Shown piece after piece: positions 17,874 to 25,488 of a stretch of DNA of 28,548 nt; within the stretch, counting starts at the first letter, position 1, and every line of letters starts with the position of its first letter. The stretch lies in the NCBI GenBank assembly GCA_030640275.1, contig DAOWJR010000039.1, positions 1-28,548 on the forward strand. Reading direction: 5' to 3'. Under the pieces are notes generated by a model. It was not told where the DNA came from and made no database searches. It saw only the letters and a list, made by a program, of their open reading frames with translations. This DNA is from Actinomycetes bacterium. GTDB lineage: Bacteria > Actinomycetota > Humimicrobiia > JAHJRV01. The translations under genes and the position numbers were made by a program.

Positions 17874-17901
17874 GGGTTCAGGTCTTGGTATGAGACATAT
17901 C
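17874..17901 (+). repeat. GGTTCAGGTCTTG dispersed repeat, copy 1
   Basis: GGGTTCAGGTCTTGGTATGA followed by GACATATC. It is nearly identical to the next copy 35 bp on and related to 4565-4590. No gene is present here. Confidence 0.7.
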
Positions 17902-17908
17902 AAAAACA

Positions 17909-17935
17909 GGTTCAGGTCTTGATATAGGACACATC
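17909..17935 (+). repeat. GGTTCAGGTCTTG dispersed repeat, copy 2
   Basis: GGTTCAGGTCTTGATATAGG followed by ACACATC. It is in direct orientation to copy 1 with a 35-bp period. The shared core GGTTCAGGTCTTG is 13 of 13 identical. Confidence 0.7.
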
Positions 17936-17965
17936 AGCTTTGAGTATACTTCATTAATTTTATAT

Positions 17966-17986
17966 CCTCTCCCCTGGTGGGAGAGG
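17966..17986. repeat. GC-rich hairpin repeat (CCTCTCCC..GGGAGAGG)
   Basis: A perfect 8-bp stem (17966-17973 and 17979-17986) with a 5-nt loop, followed by a G-rich tail to about 18013. Its GC content stands out strongly. CCTCTCCC..GGGAGAGG modules of this type occur as intergenic repeats in many bacteria (from memory). Confidence 0.65.
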
Positions 17987-18016
17987 AATAAGGAGATGGG
18001 ACAGGGGGAGGGTAAG

Positions 18017-18043
18017 ATGTCTTCGAAACTATGCCACAAAGCT
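18017..18043 (-). repeat. Second copy of the murC-side dispersed repeat
   Basis: The reverse complement matches 6099-6125 at 25 of 27 bases (core TTTCGAAGACAT and AGCTTTGTGG). Here only one arm is present, so the element is either a half copy or a decayed one. Confidence 0.75.
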
Positions 18044-18077
18044 ATGTTATGGAAATTTGTAGGGCAAGGTTTTAAGT

Positions 18078-18104
18078 GTCATTGCGAAAAGCTAGATTGC
18101 TGAG
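18078..18104. repeat. Possible degenerate GTCATTGCGA..GATTGCTGAG repeat
   Basis: GTCATTGCGA and GATTGCTGAG flank a short spacer right after the xseB stop. This resembles the widespread GTCATTGCGAG..GCAATCTC interspersed repeat, but the copy is short and imperfect. Confidence 0.35.
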
Positions 18105-18105
18105 T

Positions 18106-18351
18106 TTATTCTTCCTCTTCCTCGTAAGAAACAACCTCAGGTTTTCCTCCCATTTTCTCTACAAGTATCTCTATCTTCTTTTCAGCTTCATTCAATTTTT
18201 TTAAGCAGTGGGTGGAAAGTTTTATTCCTTTCTCAAATTTTTTTAATGATTCCTCTAAATTTAAATCACCTTTTTCTAAAGTTGAAACAATTCCCTCAAG
18301 TTCTTTTAGGACTTCATCAAAATCTCTCTGTTCTAAATTTTCCTTATTCAT
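18106..18351 (-). CDS. xseB: Exodeoxyribonuclease VII small subunit XseB
   Basis: Small helical subunit of exonuclease VII, which binds the large subunit XseA and is needed for its activity on single-stranded DNA. The 81-aa protein has the family pattern F-D-E-V-L-K-E-L-E-G-I-V, then L-E-K-G-D-L-N-L-E-E-S-L-K-K-F-E-K-G, with a coiled-coil second half and an acidic Glu tail. ATG with AAGGAG upstream at good spacing. It follows xseA by 68 bp and precedes the repeat-filled gap. Confidence 0.95.
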   Translation of the reverse strand: MNKENLEQRDFDEVLKELEGIVSTLEKGDLNLEESLKKFEKGIKLSTHCLKKLNEAEKKIEILVEKMGGKPEVVSYEEEEE

Positions 18352-18419
18352 ATTCTTCTCCTTATTAACAGAATTTTAAAAAATTTTTATTAAAAAAGTA
18401 CTTAACTTTAATTTAAATA

Positions 18420-19591
18420 TCAGATTTTCATTTTACAAATATCTTTCTCTAAAACTTTACATACTATATCCCCTTTAAAAAGAAGTACATCAACTTCCTG
18501 ACCTATTTTTACATCATCTGAACTCCTTATAATTGTCTTTTCTGGAACCATATAACAAACACTATATCCTCTTGATAATATGGCAAGTGGGCTCAGGGTA
18601 TTCAGCTTTTCAGATAAATTCTTAAAAGAACTCTTTCTTTCATTAATTATGACAGATATTGCCTTTTGTAAGTCTCCATAAAGGTAATTTGCTTGATTTT
18701 TAAGATTTGTAGTAACCCTTGGCAAACTTGTTCTTAGTCTGGTTATATAACTATAGATTTGATTCAAAAGTTCAGATTTCTCTGGCATTACCATTTCAGC
18801 AGCTGCAGATGGAGTTGGTGCTCTTAGATCAGCAACAAAATCTGATATTGTAAAATCAGTTTCATGACCAACTGCACTTATAATTGGAATTTCTGAAGAA
18901 AAGACTGCCCTTGCAACCTCTTCTGTATTAAATGCCCATAAAGCCTCAAGAGAACCTCCACCTCGAGCTAAAATTATTACATCAACCTTCCCATATTGAT
19001 TTAAATTATCAATAGCTCTACAAATCTCAGAAGAAGCAGATTCTCCTTCTACGCTGGAAGGACTAATAACTAAATGATGATTTCGAATCTTCTATTCAAT
19101 ACATTTTTTATATCATGAAGGACTGCACCACCTAAAGAAGTAACAACCCCAATTCTTGAAGGTAAAAAAGGTATTGGCTTTTTATATCTAATATCAAAAA
19201 GACCTTCAGCTTTCAGCTTCTTCTTAAGCTGCTCAAATGCAATTAGTAGAGCTCCTTTTCCTTTTGGCTCTATGTATCTAACAACTATCTGGTATTCTCC
19301 TTTTCTCAAATACAGAGTCACTCCTCCTCTGGCCAAAACCTTCATACCATCCTCTGGTATAAACTTAAGATTACGATTATCACCTAAAAACATAACTGAC
19401 CTAATTTTTGAATTCTCGTCTTTTAAATCAAAATACATATGACCTGAGCTGTGATGATGAAAATTGCTGATCTCTCCCTCAACCCATATATCCGGATAAT
19501 TTCCTTCCAACAGTTTTTTCAATTCAAAATTAAGTTCACTTACTTTATAAATTTTCCCCTCTAATCTATTAATTTCATTAAAATCTTCCAA
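18420..19591 (-). pseudogene. xseA: Exodeoxyribonuclease VII large subunit XseA, frameshifted
   Basis: Catalytic subunit of exonuclease VII. The first part (19591 down to 19070) has the N-terminal OB-fold (W-V-E-G-E-I-S-N-F, G-H-M-Y-F-D-L-K) and P-S-R-I-G-V-V-T-S; it reads R-R-F-E-I-I-I and hits TAG at 19070-19072. Shifting by one base at the AAA run 19081-19083 restores H-H-L-V-I-S-P and then the full catalytic region: L-A-R-G-G-G-S-L-E, W-A-F-N, S-A-V-G-H-E-T-D-F, A-P-T-P-S-A-A-A and S-P-L-A-I-L-S-R-G-Y-S. One added A would give about 390 aa, slightly short for the family. Everything else is intact, so this may be a sequencing or assembly error or a recent mutation. The TTG start (19589-19591) has GGAGG at 19600-19604. 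Confidence 0.9.
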
Positions 19592-19810
19592 CTATTTTCC
19601 CTCCATATATAATTTTAATATTTTTACTTGAATTGAATTTCTATTTTTCTTTAAATTGATAATAAATTTTTAAATATTTTTATAATCTTCTGAATTTTTT
19701 TCAGATAAAAAATCTATTATTGATTAGATTAAATATACCATAAATTTTTAAAAAGCATAACGTAGCTATTTATAAGATAGAGGTTTTTAGGAAGGAAAAA
19801 ATCAAATTAA
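19592..19810. other. AT-rich gap without a gene
   Basis: 219 bp between xseA and the FmdB-type gene. I see only a small hairpin (TCTGAA/TTCAGA, 19689-19705) without a U tract and the xseA Shine-Dalgarno at 19600-19604. No tRNA or ORF is recognised. Confidence 0.5.
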
Positions 19811-20056
19811 TTAGTTCTCCTCATCATTTTTCTTTGAGGACTTTTTAGAATATTTAAAATCCTTTGGTTTATCATCAAATTTCCTGGAATCTGTGGTATA
19901 GAATCCAGAACCTTTAAAAATTATTCCAACTGAAGAAAAAATTCTTGTAGCCTCTTCTCCACAAATCGGACATAAAACTATATCAGTCCCGTTTAATTTT
20001 TTAAATAATTCAAATTCATTTCCACAAAAATCACATTGATATTGATATATTGGCAC
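19811..20056 (-). CDS. FmdB-type zinc-ribbon protein
   Basis: 81-aa protein starting (M)PIYQYQCDFCGNEFE, with a second pair C-P-I-C near 32 and a basic/acidic C-terminal tail. This is the FmdB/CxxC zinc-ribbon pattern (Y-x-C-x-x-C..C-P-x-C-G), with I-F-K-G-S-G-F-Y-T-T-D after the ribbon, also a family hallmark. The family was first linked to formamidase gene regulation, but its role is mostly unknown. The start is GTG (20054-20056), chosen because GAGGTGAT lies just upstream; a nearby ATG is out of frame. It has its own strong promoter. Confidence 0.88.
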   Translation of the reverse strand: MPIYQYQCDFCGNEFELFKKLNGTDIVLCPICGEEATRIFSSVGIIFKGSGFYTTDSRKFDDKPKDFKYSKKSSKKNDEEN

Positions 20057-20082
20057 TTTTCATCACCTCACAGTTTCGAGAT

Positions 20083-20111
20083 AATATAACTCAATTGAAT
20101 TCAATTGTCAA
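20083..20111 (-). promoter_or_regulatory. Strong promoter of the FmdB-type gene
   Basis: A perfect TTGACA -35 (20106-20111), a 17-bp spacer and TATATT -10 (20083-20088) on the minus strand. The expected leader is only about 20 nt before the GTG. Confidence 0.8.
20092..20107. promoter_or_regulatory. 16-bp palindrome inside the promoter, likely operator
   Basis: CAATTGAATTCAATTG is a perfect palindrome lying almost entirely in the spacer and touching the -35. A dimeric repressor bound here would block RNA polymerase. The shape recalls MarR/OhrR-type sites, but the regulator is unknown. Confidence 0.6.
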
Positions 20112-20198
20112 GATTTCATTAAGTTGAATTTAAGTAATAAAAATTTATATTTTATTTTTTTACTTTTTTAAAATTTTTTATACTTTATTTTTTATATT

Positions 20199-21251
20199 CT
20201 ACTTTTTCATCTGTTCTAAATATTCTTTTAAAATTTTTAAAATATCTGGTTCATCTTCTACTTCTGGATCCAATTTAATTAGTTCTCCTTCAAATTCTTT
20301 AATCTTTCCAACAGAGCTAAATTTTACAGTCAGCTTTCCTAATTTCTTTCCCAACACCTGACTTTCAACTATCAATGCATCTGATTTTTCTTCCCTTTTT
20401 ATAACAACAGGTTCCATTGTTATTTGATTTGAAGAACCTGCAACAATAATATCAACAGCATCTATAGATTTAGCTATTTTCTCATCTATCTCTCTTCCAG
20501 CTGATGATAAGACTATTATTATATTTGCTTTTAACCTTAAATCATCAATAATTTTGTTAATAGCTTCTATTGGATCGATAGTTTCATATTTCTCTATGAT
20601 ATCACTTTCAGATCCTTCTTCTAATGGATATGGACTTATTCCTATTATAGCAATATTTCTACCTGACGATTCAATAATAGTATATGCATCAAAAACTAAA
20701 CTTTTATCTTGCTTGGATACTAAGTTCGCACTTAAAATCGGAAACTCAGCTTTATCATTTAAATATAATATTTCATCCATTTTATATTTAAAGTCCATTG
20801 AACCTATTGATATCGCATCATATCCTAAAAGATTCATAAACTGAATCATTATTTCACCTTTGCTATATTCAGTATCATAATGTCCTGACAAAGCACTTCC
20901 AGCATCCAAAATAATGACATTTTCTTTTTGACTCTCTATTTCATTAATTACTGTCGCCCTCCGGGCAACTCCTCCTTGTCTCGGTTTTCAACCACAGGGT
21001 TGGATATTTCCTCTTGTATCATTGGTATGAAGTATTGTAATTTCTATTGGCTCAAATATTTGCTGTTTTATATCAATTTTCTCATCTAAAGGTCCAAAAT
21101 CAACTACCTTATCAAAATCAATTACATTAGATTGTTTCTCCTTTCCACAACCAAATGAAGAAACAGCGCTAGTTATTACAAGAATAAATATTGTAAAGAA
21201 TGTGAGATATTTAATCGTCCTACTTATTGAGAAATATTTATTTGAAATCAT
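20199..21251 (-). CDS. UshA/5'-nucleotidase-like lipoprotein with in-frame TGA, candidate selenoprotein
   Basis: Read through one TGA (20988-20990), this is a single 350-residue protein. An N-terminal hydrophobic segment (15-34) ends in S-F-G-C (C35), a probable lipobox. I-L-H-T-N-D-T-R-G-N (73-82) starts the metallophosphatase-like fold, then P-C-G-[TGA]-K-P-R-Q-G-G-V-A-R-R-A-T. Relatives that I recall have C-G-C at this point, so TGA replaces Cys at residue 88. The frame continues unchanged with I-L-D-A-G-S-A-L-S-G and over 230 further codons. Usual metal ligands are altered: D-x-R for D-x-H (R80), G-S for G-D (S119), G-S-M-D-F for G-N-H-E-F, L-S-S-A-G for L-S-H-x-G, and G-S-S-N for G-H-S-H. 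Classical nucleotidase activity is therefore unlikely, and chemistry at C86/U88 is more plausible (inference). The alternative is a nonsense mutation. The ATG has a poor Shine-Dalgarno. Confidence 0.75.
20953..20969 (-). promoter_or_regulatory. Candidate bacterial SECIS hairpin
   Basis: On the mRNA, GUUGCCCGGAGGGCGAC folds into a 7-bp stem (one G-U pair) with loop GGA. It begins 18 nt after the UGA, so the loop lies 26-28 nt from it. The published bacterial SECIS pattern is a short stem with a G in the first two loop bases, about 16-37 nt from UGA, which this satisfies. The paired U below four G-C pairs and the GG loop recall the E. coli fdhF element. It is a very GC-rich island in an AT-rich gene. 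Confidence 0.65.
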
Positions 21252-21356
21252 TGTACTTTATATTCTTTTAATTAATTTATTAACTGTCACTCAAATTACT
21301 ACAATTTTGTAATTTTAATATTAAAAGTTATATACTTTGTTCTGTTACATATTTTA

Positions 21357-22505
21357 TTAACTTTTTTTGCAGGATATTAAATCCTTATATTTATCAATAA
21401 GTAAAGATGCTGAATCTTCATAAGAGTATTTCTTTACAATTTCTACAGAATTTTTTGAAAATTCATTATATATATTTTTATCAGCTAATAATTTTCTGAT
21501 TTTCTTTGAAAATTCAATTGGAGAGTTTCTTGTTAAGAACCCAGCTCTTTTATCAATATTTAGTTCCTCTACACACATTGACCTAACTGCTACTATGGGT
21601 AAAGCACATGTCATAGCCTCCAAAACTACTAATCCTTGCGTATCTTTTTTTGATGGGAAAAGAAACAAATCAGATTCTTTATAAAAATTGGGTATTTCAT
21701 TATACGGTTTTGAATCTATAAATAAGACTTTGTCGTTAACACCAATTTCTTTAACCTTTTTCTCCATTTTTTTTCTTTCTGGACCTTCCCCAACTAATAT
21801 TAAATAAGTATCAGGAAAATCTGAAATAACCATGGGAAAACTATCTATTAAAAGATCTAAATTTTTTTCCTTAGACATTCTTCCTATGTATAGTAAGATT
21901 TTACTGTTTTTACTAATTTGATATTTTTCTCTAACAAAATCTCCTGAAGCTTTATTAAACATTTTAAAATTGATTCCAGTAGGAATAACCTCAATAGGAG
22001 CTATTACACCACGGGTTCTTAATACTTCCTTTACTGTTTCTGAAGGAGTTACTACCAAATCACAATTATTAGAAAAATCTACACTTAATTTTATTGCCAT
22101 TTTCTTTATAAATTTTTGAGGTAATGGAATGTAATGAGAATAATTTTCATAAAAAGAGTGGTGAGTAAAAACAAGTGGTAACTTATATTTCTTCACTAAT
22201 CGTTTTACTACTTGTCCAAAAATTATTGGATGCTGTATATGTATTATGTCAAACCCTATTTTGGAAAATAATTTATCCATTTTTATGTATGTGGGTACAG
22301 GGATTCTTATGCTCTTTTGTATTATTGACGGGACAGATCCTAACCTGAAAATATATTCCTCATCTTCTTTATAATCAGGGTATGAAGGAGCAAATATATA
22401 GACTTCATGTCCCAATTTTCTAAACTGTTTTGCAAATAGATCAATGGAAACTATAACTCCATTTATAAATGGCTTATATCCTTCAGTTATAATCGCAATC
22501 TTCAA
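21357..22505 (-). CDS. GT4-family glycosyltransferase, diacylglycerol glucosyltransferase-like
   Basis: GT-B fold retaining glycosyltransferase. The N-terminal I-N-G-V-I-V-S-I loop (about 14-21), the acceptor-side H-H-S-F-Y-E-N-Y block (about 116), the linker V-I-P-T-G-I-N, and the donor-binding G-R-M-S-K-E-K-N-L-D-L-L. The E-x7-E region reads D-T-Q-G-L-V-V-L-E-A-M, the variant I associate with 1,2-diacylglycerol 3-glucosyltransferases, which make glycolipids at the membrane. The exact acceptor cannot be fixed from sequence alone; phosphatidylinositol mannosyl-like enzymes are an alternative. 382 aa. The start is TTG (22503-22505), with AGGGAGA upstream. Confidence 0.85.
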   Translation of the reverse strand: MKIAIITEGYKPFINGVIVSIDLFAKQFRKLGHEVYIFAPSYPDYKEDEEYIFRLGSVPSIIQKSIRIPVPTYIKMDKLFSKIGFDIIHIQHPIIFGQVVKRLVKKYKLPLVFTHHSFYENYSHYIPLPQKFIKKMAIKLSVDFSNNCDLVVTPSETVKEVLRTRGVIAPIEVIPTGINFKMFNKASGDFVREKYQISKNSKILLYIGRMSKEKNLDLLIDSFPMVISDFPDTYLILVGEGPERKKMEKKVKEIGVNDKVLFIDSKPYNEIPNFYKESDLFLFPSKKDTQGLVVLEAMTCALPIVAVRSMCVEELNIDKRAGFLTRNSPIEFSKKIRKLLADKNIYNEFSKNSVEIVKKYSYEDSASLLIDKYKDLISCKKS

Positions 22506-22558
22506 AATATATCTCCCTTATTAAAACTTAATGCTGTTGAAATTTTATGAATTACCAA

Positions 22559-24232
22559 TTACTTACTATAAATGATATTTCCATTTAAAATAGTATAACA
22601 GACATCTGCATTTAATATATCCTTTGGCGAAATTTTAAATATATCATTAGAGAGAACAACTAAGTCAGCTAACTTTCCAACATCAATAGAACCCTTTATA
22701 TCCTCATCTCCTGATGCATAAGCTCCCTCAAAAGTATAGGAATATATGGCTCTTTTTAGTGTTAACTTATGTTCTGGATACCAACTCCCATCCGGATAGC
22801 CATCTTCTCTTTGTCTTGTGATCGATACATAAAGATCCCTAATGGGGTTAATAGTTTCTACGGGACAATCAGAACCAAAAGTCATATGAACACCGTTTTT
22901 TACCAATTTATCCCAGGCATAAGACCACTTACATCTTTCACCCCATCCTTTTTCAGCCATTTTCATATCAGAAGCGAGATGATAAGGCTGCATCGATGCT
23001 ATTAAATTTAGCTTTTTAAATCTAACAAAATCTTCCCTTCTAAGAATCTGGACATGTTCAATTCTATTTCTTAATTGCTTTCCTTCACTGATATCACTTT
23101 TATAATTATGTAACATCTTTTCATAAATATCTAAAACTTCTTTATTAGCTCTATCTCCAATTGCATGCATCGCGAAGTTAAGTCCAAGTTGATTTGCACT
23201 TCTCATCAGCCTTTCCACTTCTTCCTTTTCCATCACTTTTATTCCATAGTTATTTTTATCATCATCATATGGCTCAATCATATATGCAGTTCTTGAACCC
23301 AAACTCCCATCATAAAAAAGTTTAATTCCTCCAATTTTCGTCCACCTATTATCAAGTTTAGTATTTCTTTTAAAATGGTATAAATCTTCTGGCTCAATTT
23401 GTTCAAAGAAAGAGTATATTCTTAGATTCAACTCCCCTTCATTATTTAAATCAAATAGAATTTTTTGTCTATTCATACTTTCCATATTATGTACACTTGT
23501 TATTCCTGCTTTATTAAAATTTTTGGATGCAGTTTTAACTGCATCATAAATATTTCTCTTATTCTTTATCTTTAACTCTTTTGAAGTAGTTGATGAATTC
23601 AAAACTGGTGTCGGAAGGATATCTTCGATATTTTCCTTTTTTATCTTTTTTAAAACTAAATAAATTGCATTCTCTTTTAATATTCCAGTTGGAATTTTGC
23701 TAACAGATTTTCTTACAATCTCTCCTCCTGAAGGATCTAAAGTATGCTCATTAATTCCAGCTTTTTTTAACGCGATTGAATTTACCCATATACTATGTCC
23801 ATCCTTTTTAAATAAAACTATAGGATTTTTATTATACACCTTATCAATATCAACTTTTGAAGGAAGTTTGATTTCTTTCCAATCATTTTCATTCCACCCA
23901 TAACCCAGAATCCAGACATTTGGTTCAGTATTTTCTACTCTTGTCTTAATTTTCTCTATCACCTCTTCTTTTGATTTTGTATTACTTAAATCAATTCCAA
24001 TCAAACTTTTAGCATAGCCTAAAAGATGAACATGACTATCAATAAAACCTGGAAGAACTACTTTTCCATTTAAGTCAATAGACTCATATTTGCTATTAGC
24101 CTTTGATTTAATTTCAGCATTATTACCTATAGCAATAATTTTCTCTTTTCTAACAAGTAAAGCATTCACTTTAGGCTTTAAAAAATTCATAGTATAAATA
24201 TTTCCATTAAATAAAACTAAATCTTTAATCAT
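22559..24232 (-). CDS. YtcJ-like amidohydrolase (amidohydrolase family 3)
   Basis: Metal-dependent hydrolase of the TIM-barrel amidohydrolase superfamily. N-terminal strand N-G-N-I-Y-T-M, metal-binding G-F-I-D-S-H-V-H-L (about 62-70), K-D-G-H-S-I-W-V-N-S, Y-D-G-S-L-G-S-R-T-A, M-H-A-I-G-D-R-A-N and R-I-E-H-V-Q, and the last Asp in G-S-D-C-P-V-E. All match COG1574-type YtcJ proteins, whose substrates are usually unknown. About 557 aa, with the extra long loop typical of the family. I chose the ATG at 24230-24232 over a GTG 9 bp upstream, because homologues begin close to the N-G-x-I-Y-T strand. It is divergent from the alcohol dehydrogenase and lies 53 bp upstream of the glycosyltransferase. 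Confidence 0.9.
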   Translation of the reverse strand: MIKDLVLFNGNIYTMNFLKPKVNALLVRKEKIIAIGNNAEIKSKANSKYESIDLNGKVVLPGFIDSHVHLLGYAKSLIGIDLSNTKSKEEVIEKIKTRVENTEPNVWILGYGWNENDWKEIKLPSKVDIDKVYNKNPIVLFKKDGHSIWVNSIALKKAGINEHTLDPSGGEIVRKSVSKIPTGILKENAIYLVLKKIKKENIEDILPTPVLNSSTTSKELKIKNKRNIYDAVKTASKNFNKAGITSVHNMESMNRQKILFDLNNEGELNLRIYSFFEQIEPEDLYHFKRNTKLDNRWTKIGGIKLFYDGSLGSRTAYMIEPYDDDKNNYGIKVMEKEEVERLMRSANQLGLNFAMHAIGDRANKEVLDIYEKMLHNYKSDISEGKQLRNRIEHVQILRREDFVRFKKLNLIASMQPYHLASDMKMAEKGWGERCKWSYAWDKLVKNGVHMTFGSDCPVETINPIRDLYVSITRQREDGYPDGSWYPEHKLTLKRAIYSYTFEGAYASGDEDIKGSIDVGKLADLVVLSNDIFKISPKDILNADVCYTILNGNIIYSK

Positions 24233-24241
24233 AATTATCAC

Positions 24242-24453
24242 TAAAAGTATAAAATTAAATTAATCATTATAAATTTTTATAACTTTGACTAAAAAATGTG
24301 CGGAAATTAATTATTTATATCTTTATAATTAATATTATATAATCTAAAACTTGAAATATTATACAAATCTAAGTATAAATTGTATTATAAAATATCAAAT
24401 TTAAAATATGCTGAGGAAAAATTAAAAAAAATATTTAAAGATAGGAGAAAACA
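24242..24453. other. Divergent AT-rich intergenic region
   Basis: About 210 bp between two divergent genes. It contains a rightward promoter (24351-24379). A possible leftward TATAAT (24266-24271, minus strand) has no convincing -35. No ORF or RNA gene is recognised. Confidence 0.5.
24351..24379 (+). promoter_or_regulatory. Promoter of the zinc alcohol dehydrogenase gene
   Basis: TTGAAA (24351-24356), a 17-bp spacer and TATAAA (24374-24379): five of six matches in each hexamer. The leader before the TTG start would be about 68 nt and carries the AGGAG Shine-Dalgarno at 24443-24447. Confidence 0.65.
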
Positions 24454-25482
24454 TTGGAATTTTATAAAGTAGCGAATTTAATTAAGCCTAAAAAGATTGT
24501 TATTGAAGAATTTAAAAAACCTGAAATAGAATCTGATGAGGCGCTTATCAAAGTAAATTATGCTGGAATCTGTGGTACAGATATTGCAATTTATAACGGT
24601 GATTACAAAGTTCCCTTACCACTAATATTAGGACATGAATTTACTGGAGAGGTTATTGAAGTTGGTGAAGATGTGAGCAATAAAATTATAGGAAAAAGAA
24701 TTACAGCAGAAATAAATAATACTTGTCTTTCATACCCTAAAAGAATAAAATGTTCTGCTTGTAAAAAAGGATTACCTACTCATTGTCTTGAAAGAACAGT
24801 TCTGGGAATAATAAATGCTAATGGAGCATTTGCACAATTTGTAAAAGTTCCAGCAAAAAATATTCATATATTACCTGATAATATATCAGTCGAAGAGGGA
24901 GTTTTCATAGAACCATTAGCAGCAGCCATTCAAACATTTGAACTTTCTAAATTTAAAATTGGAGATAAAGTTATTGTACTTGGAATTGGAAGATTAGGAG
25001 TTTTAATCTGCTCTATTGCAAATTCATCAGGAGCAGATGTAATTGCAATATCTCGCTCAAAAGAAAAACTCGAAAGAGCCAAAATTTATGGTGCATCAGA
25101 AGTAATAGATGGAAATGACTTTAATTTAATCTCAAAAGTAAAAGAATTAACCGATGGTCTTGGAGCAGATATTGTAGTTGAATCAACGGGATCAGAAAAA
25201 GGATTTAACCTTGCTATAAACCTTGTTAGACCAAGAGGAACAGTTGCCCTTAAATCAACTCATGGAATTCAAATAAATGATGTAAATAGTACTAAAATAG
25301 CAGTTGATGAGATAAAAATTCAGGGTTCAAGATGTGGTCCATTTTCTAAAGCTATTGAATTTTTAAACAGTAAAAAGATAGATGTAAAACCATTAATTTC
25401 AGAAATTTTTCCTCTTGATGAAACAGTAGAAGCTTTAAAATTAGCTCAACAAAAAATCAAGATTCTTATTAAATGTAGTTAA
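24454..25482 (+). CDS. Zinc-dependent medium-chain alcohol/polyol dehydrogenase
   Basis: NAD(P)-dependent oxidoreductase of the MDR zinc class. Catalytic zinc residues are C40 (G-I-C-G-T-D), H61-E62 (G-H-E-F-T-G) and E153 (E-P-L-A). The structural zinc Cys are at 91, 100, 103 and 111: the first is displaced by an insert compared with the usual CxxCxxCx7C. The nucleotide loop is G177-x-G-x-x-G182. Threonine or sorbitol dehydrogenase-like substrates are possible, but I cannot choose. 342 aa. TTG start with AGGAG 6 nt upstream. The only sizeable plus-strand gene in the window; it ends 6 bp from the convergent ATPase gene. Confidence 0.88.
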   Translation: MEFYKVANLIKPKKIVIEEFKKPEIESDEALIKVNYAGICGTDIAIYNGDYKVPLPLILGHEFTGEVIEVGEDVSNKIIGKRITAEINNTCLSYPKRIKCSACKKGLPTHCLERTVLGIINANGAFAQFVKVPAKNIHILPDNISVEEGVFIEPLAAAIQTFELSKFKIGDKVIVLGIGRLGVLICSIANSSGADVIAISRSKEKLERAKIYGASEVIDGNDFNLISKVKELTDGLGADIVVESTGSEKGFNLAINLVRPRGTVALKSTHGIQINDVNSTKIAVDEIKIQGSRCGPFSKAIEFLNSKKIDVKPLISEIFPLDETVEALKLAQQKIKILIKCS

Positions 25483-25488
25483 ATATTT

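Noticed and set aside
17874..17935. Two direct repeats considered as a minimal CRISPR array
   Set aside because: The spacing between copies is only about 7 bp, the copies differ in their 3' halves, and no cas gene is present.
20199..20909. Treating the downstream half of the UshA-like gene as a separate gene with a TTG start at 20909
   Set aside because: The frame is open right up to the TGA and conserved residues continue upstream of 20909; no Shine-Dalgarno lies before that TTG.
20988..20990. TGA read as Trp or Gly through an alternative genetic code
   Set aside because: TGA ends ftsA, murF and the SbcD-like gene at their natural C-termini, and no other gene here has in-frame TGA, so a general recoding is unsupported.
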